Shown: one piece after another, positions 54,616 through 63,334 of the stretch
How the letters are laid out: the number at the start of each line of letters is the position of its first letter
Numbering within the stretch: position 1 is the stretch's first letter
The notes under the pieces: model-generated
Database searches by the model: none
Told to the model about the DNA's origin: nothing
Seen by the model: the letters and a program-made list of their open reading frames with translations, nothing else
Position numbers and translations under genes: made by a program
Assembly (NCBI RefSeq): GCF_003073135.1
Contig: NZ_PGDQ01000011.1
Location: 153,818 to 217,817 of the forward strand
Direction: 5' to 3'
Length of the DNA stretch: 64,000 nucleotides
Source of the DNA: Euzebya rosea
Lineage (GTDB): Bacteria; Actinomycetota; Nitriliruptoria; Euzebyales; Euzebyaceae

Positions 54616-54987
54616 TCAGCGGGTGTCGACCGGGCCGAGGCTGGGCTTGAGGTCCAGCACCGGGGTGCCGTCGATCGCCTGGACGGTGACCTCGTGCAGT
54701 CCGATCGGGTTGGGCCGGTCCGGTGAGCGGGTGGCGAAGACGCCGGCCGGCGGTCGCGAACGGTCGCCCCGCGGATGGACGACGAGGGTGTCGCGATCGG
54801 CGAGGTGCAACCACGTGAGGACGACGATGCGATCGCCAACGGCGAGCCCCTCGATGGCCGGTCCCGCCGCGGCGTCCAGCACGATCCGCGCTGTCGGCGC
54901 ACCCTCGTCGCCCTGACGGGGTGCGTCCGAACGGCTGGTCAACGGGGAGGCGATCCTCCCCACCGGGTGGGGGGTGACGGCGTCCAT
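54616..54987 (-). CDS. TrmO/TsaA-type tRNA-modifying SAM-dependent protein
   Basis: 123 residues. VGRIASPLTSRSDAPRQGDEG is the family's opening, with SPL and RQG-like signatures. VVLTWLHLADRD and FATRSPDRPNPIGLHEVTV are conserved, the latter typical of TrmO (YaeB), which uses SAM to methylate t6A37 in tRNA. PVLDLKPSLGPVDTR is the usual end. This is a mini-form lacking the C-terminal extension of the E. coli protein, as in many actinobacteria. The ATG at 54987 is the first in the conserved frame. Confidence 0.82.
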   Translation of the reverse strand: MDAVTPHPVGRIASPLTSRSDAPRQGDEGAPTARIVLDAAAGPAIEGLAVGDRIVVLTWLHLADRDTLVVHPRGDRSRPPAGVFATRSPDRPNPIGLHEVTVQAIDGTPVLDLKPSLGPVDTR

Positions 54988-55064
54988 GGTCGGCGAGTAG
55001 ACCACTAACCCGGACGCCGATCGAGCTCCACGGGGAGGCCCACCGAGTCGTCGCCCAGCAGGGG

Positions 55065-56014
55065 TCAGTTGTCGGTGATCAGCTCGGCGTCGACGACGTG
55101 GAACGACACGGCGTGGCTGGTGCCGCCGAGGGTGGTGGAGTACGACAGCTCGCCGCGGATCTCGGCCCAGACCCGGACGACGTCGTCGACGCCGACGGCG
55201 GTCAGGAACGGGCAGGGTCGGCGGCCGCGAAGATCCCGTTGTCCCCCTTGTACTGGTGGGACCACCGGTGGGCCGTCGTGTCGAAGTAGGCACGGAAGCC
55301 GCACGGGCCGGTGGCCTGGTCGAACTGGACGATGTCGACGACGAGCTCGACGCAGTCGCCGGTGAACGCGTCGGGGTCGCGGACGACCTGCTCGACGTCG
55401 ACCGGGTCCTGGCACCGACCCCGGACACCCTGGGCGATCACCGGGGTGGCGCAGGCGTCGACGGCGGCCTCGTAGGTCTGGCGGTCGACCCCGTCGAGGG
55501 ACGCGAAGTCGTCGTCCCAGGAACGGAGGAGGATCGCGCCGGCGTCGATGGAGGACGCACAGTCAGCGGCAACACCGGCGTCGTGGGCGGCCTGTCGCTC
55601 GGCAGCGATCTGCGGGTCGTACTGCTCACGGAGGGCGACCGTCTCGGCCTTGGCCGCCTGCTCCGCAGCCAACGCGTCGTCGCGTTCCTCGACCAGGGCC
55701 TCGTTGTCGGCGTGGGCATCCAGCAGCTGGGTGGTGGTGTCGTCGAGCTGGCTGGTCGCGTCGTCCAGCAGGGCCACGAGCTCGTCGCGTTCGGTCGTCA
55801 CGCCGTCGAGGGCGGAGGACAACGCGTTCTTGTCCTCCTCGAGGGCGGCCACGTCGGAACGGGCGGCGGCCAGGTTGTCCAGCGTCTGCTGGTTGGTGGC
55901 GTAGTTGTTGACCGCCACGCCGCCGAGGAGGGCGGCGATCACGACGGTGATGACGAGGAAGGTGCGGCGGTCCTTCCTCGACGGTGCGGGCTGCGTGACG
56001 GGCTCGGTGTGCAT
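55065..56014 (-). pseudogene. Frameshifted membrane-anchored coiled-coil protein
   Basis: From ATG 56014 the frame encodes a basic N-terminus, one membrane helix (TFLVITVVIAALLGGVAV), a coiled coil (LAAARSDVAALEEDKNAL, ERDELVALLDDATSQLDD) and a Cys-containing outer domain, then hits TGA at 55202-55204. The next frame, overlapping it, continues the same kind of domain (CPFLTAVGVDDVVRVWAEI, TLGGTSHAVSFHVVDAEL) to the stop at 55065. A single missing base near 55213, in GACCCTGCC, would join them as ...ADPCPFLT..., which suits an OB-like fold. It may be a real mutation, a sequencing error or, less likely, a programmed shift. GAGGA lies about nine bases before the start. Confidence 0.65.
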
Positions 56015-56232
56015 CAGGGCTGTCCTCTGCGATCGGTCGGCGGTGTGGGGTCGACGGCGTGGCGTCGACCGCTGCCCCCGCGCGGTGCTCGGTTCGCACC
56101 ACGTCCGACGGCACTGTGCACGGCGCCCTCCGTCAGCCCTGACGGACGGAACCTTCGCGTCCCGGCCCCGCTCCCCCGCCGTACGGGCGTAGCATCCCTC
56201 CACAGGCTCGTCACGCGTGCTGGAGGTGCGCC

Positions 56233-57504
56233 ATGGCAGACCAGGAGATCGTGCTCGACGCGGAGGAGCAGGCGCTCCAGCGGGAGGCGCGGCTGGCCGG
56301 GTACCGCAAGACGATCGCGGAGGGGGCCACGGCGACGATGCCGGACCTGTCGGTCGACGTGCCGGACCGGTCGCTGGACGTCGGCGACGGCGAGTCCCAG
56401 CTGCCACGGCTGATCGCCCAGGACGCGGCCGACGACCTGGCCGACGGGGTCGTGCAGCGCATCGTGCACGACACGGCGATCGCCGGGCGGACCGTGCTGG
56501 TCGTCACCGACCTCGACGTCACCCACGCCAGCAGCCGGGCCCGGAAGATGATGGCCGAGGTGGCTGCGCTGACCGACCGGCTGGAGGCCGCCAGCGCGTC
56601 GCTCGTCCCGCCTGCTGCTGCCACTCCCGTGACCCTGCCGGAACCCGTGCGGCTCGACCACGTCGACGGGATGCGCGACATCCTGATGGCCGCCCTCCCG
56701 GGAGCCGTCATCACCGCACTCAAGGGCGTCGAGGCCGTCGCGAAGGCGGCGCCGGCGGTGCTCGAGCTGCTGAAGACCGACGTGACGGTCCGGCCGAGCA
56801 CCGTGTCGGTGGCCGACGAGGTCGTCGTCGCGGCTGTCGCGCGGAGCCTGCGCCAGCGGGACGTGGCGGTGCGCATCGCGTCGTGCACGACGATCCCCGA
56901 CAACGAGGTCACCCAGGCGTTGGCGACCCTCGCCACGACCCGCGACCGGGTTGCCGACGAGGTAGCCTCGTTCACCGCCCAGCACCTGCGAGGAGGACGT
57001 GCGGCGGAGGTCACGCGGCAACGCGGTGTCCTGGCGGGCCTGGTGAAGGCCCACGACGACCGGCTGGACAGCGGCGAGGACCGGGCCGAGCTGCAGGCGA
57101 GGATCACCGCGCTGGAGGAGTGGCTCGCCGCCCACGAACCCGACGTGGACCGGGCCCGCGCGGCGGCCGACACGGCGACCGTGCTGGGGACGCGGGTCGA
57201 TGCGTTCCTGCACGAGGCCGACACGGCCGGTTCGGCGGGGCTGACCCCCATGGCCGCGGCCGCGCTGCTCCACGAGGCCACGCGGGACGGCTCGACCACC
57301 GACATCCTCGTGCTGGACAGCACCGTCGCCGTCGGGGAGAGCGTGTGGAAGGAGCAGTGGAGGGGTGATCAGGCGACCCACATCGGTGGCCTCGGGGTCA
57401 GCTGGATGCTGATCGGCGCCGACGGCCTGCTCCGGTCCTCCGGCGAGCACACCGCCGCCCGGTCGGTCACCGTCACGCTCGGCGAACCCCTCCACTGGCG
57501 CTGA
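56233..57504 (+). CDS. Hypothetical protein, 423 aa
   Basis: No family recognised. GGAGGT lies six bases before the ATG at 56233. The protein is cytoplasmic and alternates Ala-rich helices and short beta strands: TVLVVTDLDVTHASSRARKMMAEVAAL (broken by Pro-rich PPAAATPVTLPEP), MRDILMAALPGAVITALKGVEAV, and a helical region with coiled-coil tendency (RAELQARITALEEWLAA). The end (DILVLDSTVAVGESVW, HIGGLGVSWMLIGADG) suggests a separate small domain. It may be a structural protein; there is no catalytic motif. Neighbours give no clue. Confidence 0.5.
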   Translation: MADQEIVLDAEEQALQREARLAGYRKTIAEGATATMPDLSVDVPDRSLDVGDGESQLPRLIAQDAADDLADGVVQRIVHDTAIAGRTVLVVTDLDVTHASSRARKMMAEVAALTDRLEAASASLVPPAAATPVTLPEPVRLDHVDGMRDILMAALPGAVITALKGVEAVAKAAPAVLELLKTDVTVRPSTVSVADEVVVAAVARSLRQRDVAVRIASCTTIPDNEVTQALATLATTRDRVADEVASFTAQHLRGGRAAEVTRQRGVLAGLVKAHDDRLDSGEDRAELQARITALEEWLAAHEPDVDRARAAADTATVLGTRVDAFLHEADTAGSAGLTPMAAAALLHEATRDGSTTDILVLDSTVAVGESVWKEQWRGDQATHIGGLGVSWMLIGADGLLRSSGEHTAARSVTVTLGEPLHWR

Positions 57505-57559
57505 CCCGGTCGTCCCTCCGCCGGGCTGGCGGGTGACGGGGGGTGGGCGTGGCGGCTGC

Positions 57560-57573
57560 GAGACTGACCGCCA
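57560..57573 (+). promoter_or_regulatory. Putative leaderless promoter of the SDR gene, GAGACT type
   Basis: GAGACT at 57560-57565 lies seven bases before the ATG at 57573. The surrounding GAGACTGACCGC matches the sequence ahead of the gene at 52763. Confidence 0.4.
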
Positions 57574-58445
57574 TGAGCACCCGCAGTCGAGTCGCCAACG
57601 CCGCCTACTCCGTCACCATGGGCGGGCCCCGCATCAAGCCCCCACAGGAGGAGGAGTTGCGGCGCGCCCTCGGCGGTCGGACCGTTCTCGTCACGGGCGC
57701 GTCGGCGGGGATCGGTCGGGCGCTGGCGCTGCAGTGTGGTCGGGCGGGGGCCACCGTCGCCCTGGTCGCCCGTCGGGAGGACGCGCTGGCCGAGCTTGCG
57801 GAGGAGATCCGCGCCGACGGCGGGACGGCGACCGTGCATGCGTGTGACCTGTCGGACCTGGAGGCGCTGGATGCGGTGGCGGAGGAGGTGCTGGCCGCGC
57901 ACGGGCGCGTCGACGTGCTGGTGAACAACGCGGCCCGGTCGATCCGTCGGCGGGTGACGGACTCCTTCGACCGGTTCCACGACGTCGAGCGGACCGTGCA
58001 GCTCAACTACCTGGCGCCGGTCCGGCTGATGCACCGGGTCCTCCCGGGGATGCTCGAGGCGGGGGCCGGGCACATCGTGAACTGCCTGACGCTGGGAGTG
58101 CTGGCGACCCCGCCGAAGTTCGCGGCGTACCTGGGCAGCAAGGCGGCGCTGGATGCGTACAGCCGGTCGGTGGCGGCGGAGCTGGTGGAGGAGGGGATCC
58201 GCGTGACGTCGGCGTACCTGCCGTTGGTACGGACCGAGATGATCGCCCCGACGGCCAGCTACGAGGGAGTGCCGGCCCTGACGGCGGAGCAGGCCGCCAA
58301 CATGCTGGCCAGCGCCATGGTCGACCGCCCGCGTCGGCTGGCGCCGCCCGCGGGGCTGCTGCTGGACGCGGCGAGGATCGTGGCGCCGACGTCGCTGCTG
58401 ACCACGGGCCGGGCGCTACAGCGTCGGTTCGCCGGCTCGCACTAG
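57573..58445 (+). CDS. Short-chain dehydrogenase/reductase
   Basis: 290 residues. The N-terminal 35 residues are an extra helix region. The NAD(P)-binding motif is TGASAGIGRAL; ARRED at the end of beta 2 suggests NADP. NNAARS is the central motif and YLGSK the catalytic Tyr-Lys. The Ser usually found 13 residues before the Tyr is Thr here (VNCLTLGVL). The C-terminus is hydrophobic and extended (PPAGLLLDAARIV), as in actinobacterial acyl-CoA or long-chain reductases. The substrate is unknown. A frame extends ten codons upstream, but the ATG at 57573 fits the leaderless promoter. Confidence 0.85.
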   Translation: MSTRSRVANAAYSVTMGGPRIKPPQEEELRRALGGRTVLVTGASAGIGRALALQCGRAGATVALVARREDALAELAEEIRADGGTATVHACDLSDLEALDAVAEEVLAAHGRVDVLVNNAARSIRRRVTDSFDRFHDVERTVQLNYLAPVRLMHRVLPGMLEAGAGHIVNCLTLGVLATPPKFAAYLGSKAALDAYSRSVAAELVEEGIRVTSAYLPLVRTEMIAPTASYEGVPALTAEQAANMLASAMVDRPRRLAPPAGLLLDAARIVAPTSLLTTGRALQRRFAGSH

Positions 58446-58455
58446 CGTGGCGGGA
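58443..58455 (+). promoter_or_regulatory. Putative leaderless promoter of the arginase-like gene
   Basis: TAGCGT at 58443-58448 is six bases before the ATG at 58455 and overlaps the SDR stop codon (TAG at 58443). The gene may also be read through from the SDR. Confidence 0.35.
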
Positions 58456-58970
58456 TGCCCACCACCCCGGAGTCCGCGTCGCCCCTGACCATCGCCGTGC
58501 CGTTGTGGCAGGGCTCGTCCGTCGCCGACGCCAACACGGTGATCAGCTCACCCTCCGGCGCCGTGCACGGGATGGCCGCTCGCATCGCCATGGCCGAGTC
58601 GCCGGAGCGACTGGTCTACCTGGGCGTGCGAGCCACCGACCCGGAGGAGCAGCGCTGGATCGACGAACACGCCATCCCCGTACTCCCCGTCGACGCCCCG
58701 GTCGAGAAGGTGCTGGCCGGCCTCGACGGCGCCTCGGCCGTCCACATCCATCTCGACCTGGACGTCCTCGACCCGATGCACTTCACCAGCGTCGACCTTC
58801 CCGAGCCGTACGGCGTCAGGCCCGACCACCTGACCGCGATCCTCGCCACCGTCGCTGAGGCCCTCGACATCAGATGCGCGTCGGTCATGGAGTGCTCGGC
58901 AGCGACCAAGCAGCGCCACCTCGACAAGGACCGGGCCACCCTGGCGGCGATGCTGGAGCCGCTCCGCTGA
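58455..58970 (+). CDS. Arginase/ureohydrolase-like protein with internal deletion
   Basis: 171 residues, about half the usual 270-310. LTIAVPLWQGSS resembles the first strand of the arginase fold. It is followed directly by DANTVISSPSGAVHGMA, which matches the DAHxDxNxPxxSPSG...HGM region, and later HIHLDLDVLDPMHF, the third metal-binding motif. The segment that normally holds the GGDHS motif and the first part of the DAH motif is absent, as if about 100 residues had been deleted in frame. It is probably not a catalytic arginase. It could be a remnant or a regulatory paralogue. It sits ten bases after the SDR gene. Confidence 0.7.
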   Translation: MPTTPESASPLTIAVPLWQGSSVADANTVISSPSGAVHGMAARIAMAESPERLVYLGVRATDPEEQRWIDEHAIPVLPVDAPVEKVLAGLDGASAVHIHLDLDVLDPMHFTSVDLPEPYGVRPDHLTAILATVAEALDIRCASVMECSAATKQRHLDKDRATLAAMLEPLR

Positions 58971-59132
58971 CGACCGACTGGACTTCGTACTGGGACTGAC
59001 CGAACAACAACGCGGTGCTGCCCGGTAGGGCTGTCACCTCGATCCAATGGGAACCCACCCGCGGTGGCCGGCGTCAGACCCGCCGACGCAGTCCCTCGAC
59101 CTCGAGGGCATGCCCGCCCCCTGGAGCCGCTG

Positions 59133-59927
59133 ATGTCCTCCCGCCCGCTGGTCCTCCTCCTCGCCCTGCTGCTCGTTGGGTGCGCCGACACCGCCGCCGA
59201 CCCGGGGGGTGCGGCCTCCCCGGCCGAGACCACCTCACCCAGACCGGTCGAGAACGCTGCCGGCAGTACGGCTGGCGAGGCCCTGTTCAGCTGCTTCTCC
59301 GCCCCGTACCCGGCCAGCGCCTGGGACGGCACACGTCCGGCCACCGAGCTCGGGGAGCACCCCGGATACGTCGTCCTGCAGGAGTCCGTTGGCCCGGACG
59401 GGCTGGACGGCTGGTTCGTGCTGGAGGAGGCCGACGACCGGCTGGTGGTCGCCCGTGAGCTGACCCAGCCGCAGGACCCCGATGACGACATCCTGCGCAC
59501 TCACGACATCGTCGCGGTGGAGGACGTCGACGCGACCAACGTGCAGGGCTGGATGCTCAGCCAGGCGTCGCAGTGCGCCCCGCAGCGGGTGCTGGAGGGC
59601 CTCGGCGCAGCCCAGGTCTGGCTGGCCACCGAGCCCGACCCGACGGCGACCACGGTCGAGCTGCTGGTGGTGGAGATGGCCTGCAACTCCGGTGAGGACG
59701 CGGACGGCCGCGTGCGCCTGGTCGAGCAGGTCGAGTCGACCGATGCGATCGAGCTGCTGATCGCCGTCGAGCCCCGCGACGGCAACGCTGCCTGCCCGAG
59801 CAACCCGGCCACCCCGTTCACCGTCGAGCTGGCCGAGCCCCTCGGGGACCGCACACTGCTGGACAACTCGATCCACCCACCCCGCCCGTTCGACGTCGCC
59901 CCGGAGGGCATCTACCTGGGCGACTGA
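59133..59927 (+). CDS. Putative lipoprotein, 264 aa
   Basis: A lipoprotein signal peptide MSSRPLVLLLALLLVGC has a standard lipobox (LVGC, Cys17), followed by an Ala/Pro/Thr linker. The outer domain has paired cysteines (LFSCFSAPYPASAW, SQCAPQR, MACNSGED, AACPSNP) and acidic loops (TQPQDPDDDIL, VEDVDATN). No catalytic motif or family recognised. GGAG lies about seven bases before the ATG at 59133. It is the last gene before the more AT-rich tail of the window. Confidence 0.7.
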   Translation: MSSRPLVLLLALLLVGCADTAADPGGAASPAETTSPRPVENAAGSTAGEALFSCFSAPYPASAWDGTRPATELGEHPGYVVLQESVGPDGLDGWFVLEEADDRLVVARELTQPQDPDDDILRTHDIVAVEDVDATNVQGWMLSQASQCAPQRVLEGLGAAQVWLATEPDPTATTVELLVVEMACNSGEDADGRVRLVEQVESTDAIELLIAVEPRDGNAACPSNPATPFTVELAEPLGDRTLLDNSIHPPRPFDVAPEGIYLGD

Positions 59928-60597
59928 GGGTCCACCAGTGGGCGGCGTGGCCCGTCGGGCACATCGTCGGGTGTCGAGCCGCGGGTCGGTGGGCTCGAAG
60001 GCCTTCAGAGGCCATCGGGTGACTTCCCGCCCCTCAGGGGTTTCACATCGCCACGTCGGGGGCCTGCATAATGCCGGCTTGGTAGGCATCGGCGACGACG
60101 GTTACGGGCCATGCCGCCAGAATGATTCCGCCGTCCCCCCGCGACGGCGAACGGCAAGGGCAACTCGTTAATCTCTCTCACGGAGCCATCAGCTCGGCCA
60201 CTACGGTGATTCGGGCGGGTATACCGGCATCGCCTACCAGCGTCACCGGCTTTAGGAGTCTCGCTCCAGCCCTGTGATCCGCACCGCTCGCGCCGTGATC
60301 ACCCCAGCCGGTCGCCACTATCGCTCTCGACGAGCCGGACCCACAAGCGCCGCGCTTCAGCGAAGAGCCTACCTTCTTGCGGTCGAGGTGATCGCCTGCC
60401 ACTGGCTAGCGCAGGCATCCCGGTGCACCCGATCCATCCGAAACGCTCGTACCCGCACCTCGGGGCTGAACTGCTCGGTCGCTCCTTGACCAGACCCCCA
60501 CGCAGATCCTCAGTATTCCCGGCTTGGTTTCAGCTTCCTTGGGCCTGAGCTGACGGTCTGGCCTAACCTGGCCGCCCATTAGTCGTAGGGAGAGTGC
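59928..60597. other. 670-base intergenic region at the boundary of the AT-richer tail
   Basis: No convincing gene, tRNA or insertion-sequence end was found. Base composition falls noticeably from about 60000 onward, and short frames here have no codon bias like neighbouring genes. The right end carries AGGGAGAG just before the DUF262 start and a TAACCT about 30 bases further upstream. This may be the edge of a horizontally acquired segment; no direct repeat or integrase was seen. Confidence 0.5.
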
Positions 60598-62505
60598 ATG
60601 TCAGAGATCAAGGTCAGTGCCGTCACGGTGGAGGAACTCCTCGGGCTGCTACGAAACGGGGAGTGGTTGATCCCCCGTTTCCAGCGTGAGTTCGTCTGGT
60701 CGACGAGCGACATCGAGGCCTTGGCCAACTCAATTCTCGAAGCGAAGCCAATCGGGATGGCCACGCTGTGGGAGCAACCAGACAACTCCGGACTCGCTCT
60801 CGAGCATGTGAGCCTCCCGGGCTTTGCGGATGCGACAGAGTGGTTCGGGGAGAACGACCTCCGAACAAACAAGCACTACGCGGTCCTTGACGGCCGACAG
60901 CGAAGCACAGCGATCGCAATGGTATTCGGCGGCTTGCGGCAAACACATGGCAGCATGAAGTTCGCGGGTGGCTTCTACCTGAACCTCACTGAGACTCGCG
61001 ATGTCCGCCCCGTCGAATTTTTCAAAGCGGCCAAGGAGAAGCAGATGGGATTGGACACGTCCCCGCTGAGCCGCGGCTACTTTCCTTTGGCAGTGCCTGA
61101 AGACAAAGCGTTCATGAAGCACTGGATGGACGCCCTTTACGAAGTGAATGACCCCGGTAAATACCCGGCGGATGCCGTGCCCTCTGAGCAGGAACGTGCC
61201 CGCCGCCAGCACGCTCTCGAGCAAGCGTTCGAGCGCCTGAACAAGACGCGGCTAGCGACATACGCCGTGCCGCCCGACTACGGTCTGGCGGAAATCTGCG
61301 AGATCTTCGAGACGCTGAACACGACGGGGACCAAGGTGTCGACCGTCGACCTTATCCACTCATGGCTCTACGCGGACAGCGTCGACGAAGAGGGGCAGGG
61401 CGGCCTCGACCTTCGCGAGTGGCTCGAGGATCTCGGCAAGTTGCCTGGAGCGGAAGGATGGAGCAGCAAGAGCGACCGTCCTGAGCTCGTGGCACAGATC
61501 GTGACTGCATGCCACGTCGCAGCCAACAACAAGCCGAGTGCGCGAGTAATCGGTGGGCGAGCTCCAGCTATCCGCTCAGTCAAAGCAGCCGACCTTCTCC
61601 ACACACCTACCGAACACTGGGCTGAGGCGATGCAGTCGACGGCAAAGTTTGCGAGTTGGTTAGCCGACTTTCAGGAAGTTGTCGCCGGAGGCAGGTTCCC
61701 GTACAAGCGTTGCCCGTACCCCGTCATGGCGGCGGTCTACGTATCGCTTCGCTGGCACCTCGACCGGGACTACGGCGACGTCACCCCCTTCCAAAAGTCC
61801 GATATCGACGGACTCTTTCGCGCCTTCTTCTGGCGCAACGCGTTGGCCACTCGGTACGACCAGGGATTCCTAACCCAGATCGGCGCCGACTTGAAGTTTC
61901 TCAAGGAGGTGCTCCTCGATCGCCCCGAGCACCCGACGGACCAAGATTGGATCGATCACGCGACTGACCGCCTGGAGCTGATGTTCGCAGGCGACAGCGT
62001 CCGCACCGTCGACGAACTAGCCGAAGCTGCCGCCCACGGTGATTCAAGCCGGGGAGCGCTTCGGCAGGCTCTCTTGCTCCCTATCTACGCCCAAGCCACC
62101 AAGGACCTACTGAACATGGAGGACATCAGCTGGCCAAGCGGTGTCGCCTCAGACCTTCACCACATCTTCCCTCTAGGGTGGATCAACGACACTGTTCCGG
62201 GGACTGTCCGCCAGGAGTGGAAGGAAAGCGACCGCGTTGGCAGCGTGGCCAACTTGGTCCCCCTCTCTCGGCCCTCAAACAACAAGTGGCGGGCCAAGCG
62301 ACCGGGCGTAGCCCTTGCCGAAACCAATATGTCATGGTTAACGCGCAAGGACGTCTTTGGGCCTGCCAGAATCGACGAGACGGCCTTCGAGATTCTCGTT
62401 CAGCAGGATATCCAGTCGCCAGCTGAGATAGAGAAGTTCTGGGACCACCGCGCTAAGACCCTCGCTCAGACCGTCCACTCGCTGACAGCAGTGGAGCTGC
62501 ACTAG
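60598..62505 (+). CDS. DUF262 / HNH nuclease family protein
   Basis: 635 residues. Residues about 5-300 are a DUF262 (ParB/Srx-like) domain: IPRFQREFVWSTSDIEALANSIL and the signature HYAVLDGRQRSTAIAMV (DGRQR in place of DGQQR), then IFETLNTTGTKVSTVDLIHS. The C-terminal HNH-like domain has DLHHIFPLGWIN and VGSVANLVPLSRPSNNKW, with conserved HH and N residues. DUF262 plus HNH is the layout of GmrSD-type restriction systems (in one chain here), which hydrolyse NTP and cut modified DNA. AGGGAGAG precedes the ATG. The sequence is less GC-rich than most of the window and is followed two bases later by the AlbA-like gene. Confidence 0.85.
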   Translation: MSEIKVSAVTVEELLGLLRNGEWLIPRFQREFVWSTSDIEALANSILEAKPIGMATLWEQPDNSGLALEHVSLPGFADATEWFGENDLRTNKHYAVLDGRQRSTAIAMVFGGLRQTHGSMKFAGGFYLNLTETRDVRPVEFFKAAKEKQMGLDTSPLSRGYFPLAVPEDKAFMKHWMDALYEVNDPGKYPADAVPSEQERARRQHALEQAFERLNKTRLATYAVPPDYGLAEICEIFETLNTTGTKVSTVDLIHSWLYADSVDEEGQGGLDLREWLEDLGKLPGAEGWSSKSDRPELVAQIVTACHVAANNKPSARVIGGRAPAIRSVKAADLLHTPTEHWAEAMQSTAKFASWLADFQEVVAGGRFPYKRCPYPVMAAVYVSLRWHLDRDYGDVTPFQKSDIDGLFRAFFWRNALATRYDQGFLTQIGADLKFLKEVLLDRPEHPTDQDWIDHATDRLELMFAGDSVRTVDELAEAAAHGDSSRGALRQALLLPIYAQATKDLLNMEDISWPSGVASDLHHIFPLGWINDTVPGTVRQEWKESDRVGSVANLVPLSRPSNNKWRAKRPGVALAETNMSWLTRKDVFGPARIDETAFEILVQQDIQSPAEIEKFWDHRAKTLAQTVHSLTAVELH

Positions 62506-62507
62506 TA

Positions 62508-63272
62508 ATGATCGACATGCCGAAGGTTCTCGCGGAACTCCGGCAGGGCCCTGTCGAGATGACGCTCCGACAACTGCTTTCCGAGGCCGGCTTGGAACAA
62601 TCGCCTTTGCAGGGCCCCCGAATCGTGACAGAGTACCTGCAAGTTCACCAGATCATCGTCGAACCTGCACTTGGCATCGGAATGGATGCCGTCCACACAC
62701 TCAGGCCCCCAGCCCTCCCGGAATGGCTGACGGCCTACGACAAAGAGCTTGTGACCGGCGAGCACAGCGGCCAAGAATTCAAGGAGTCTTTGCTCTTTGA
62801 CGTCGGTCGAGCCGCAAACGATCCCAATGCCACGGCCAAGGATCTCCGCAACGAAGCCCTGCTAGACGAGTGCTTGAAAACGGTATGCGCCTTCCTGAAC
62901 ACTGATGGCGGCCTTCTCTGGGTTGGGGTGAACGATAAGACCGGCAAGTGTCGCGGGCTCCTTGATGACCTAGGAATCCTGGGCTATAAGGGTGATGACT
63001 GGCAGGACCGCCTTCACCTGTGGATACGCAGTCAAGTCCGGGACCGCTTCTATGACGGCAATGCTGTCAACTCCTTTGTGGATGTGCGCTTCCCCGTTGT
63101 GGACGGCCATCATGCGATCCGGTTGCACGTCTCCAAGCGAGTACGAAAGCTGTCGGCCTTCCGAGATCGCAAGAACGTTTGGCGTTCCTACTGCCGTCAA
63201 GGCGCGTCGAGCCCAGAGCTGACCATGACAACCGTGGAGGAGTTCGTTCTCCAACGGTCTGGATGCAACTGA
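62508..63272 (+). CDS. AlbA-2 (Schlafen-type) domain protein
   Basis: 254 residues. The start is two bases after the DUF262 stop, with GGAG eleven bases upstream, inside that gene. Residues about 1-75 are an unassigned N-domain; EHSGQEFKESLLFDV then CLKTVCAFLNTDGGLLWVGVNDKTGKCRGL form an AlbA_2/Schlafen-like divergent ATPase or nuclease-type domain with the conserved E-K-S, N-T-D-G-G and G-V-D-like positions. LRLHVSKRVRKLSAFR-type basic sequence (RLHVSKRVRKL) follows. Proteins of this group appear in defence loci and in regulation of transcription. The tight spacing with DUF262 implies a single functional unit. Confidence 0.8.
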   Translation: MIDMPKVLAELRQGPVEMTLRQLLSEAGLEQSPLQGPRIVTEYLQVHQIIVEPALGIGMDAVHTLRPPALPEWLTAYDKELVTGEHSGQEFKESLLFDVGRAANDPNATAKDLRNEALLDECLKTVCAFLNTDGGLLWVGVNDKTGKCRGLLDDLGILGYKGDDWQDRLHLWIRSQVRDRFYDGNAVNSFVDVRFPVVDGHHAIRLHVSKRVRKLSAFRDRKNVWRSYCRQGASSPELTMTTVEEFVLQRSGCN

Positions 63273-63334
63273 CCACCGACCACTCATGTCCATGTTCCAT
63301 CCCCCCGGCTTTCCTTGCGTCCGGGGACGCCTAT

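Noticed and set aside
59938..60489. Several short frames in the 59.9-60.6 kb gap.
   Set aside because: No ribosome binding sites, no domain, and atypical codon use; treated as intergenic.
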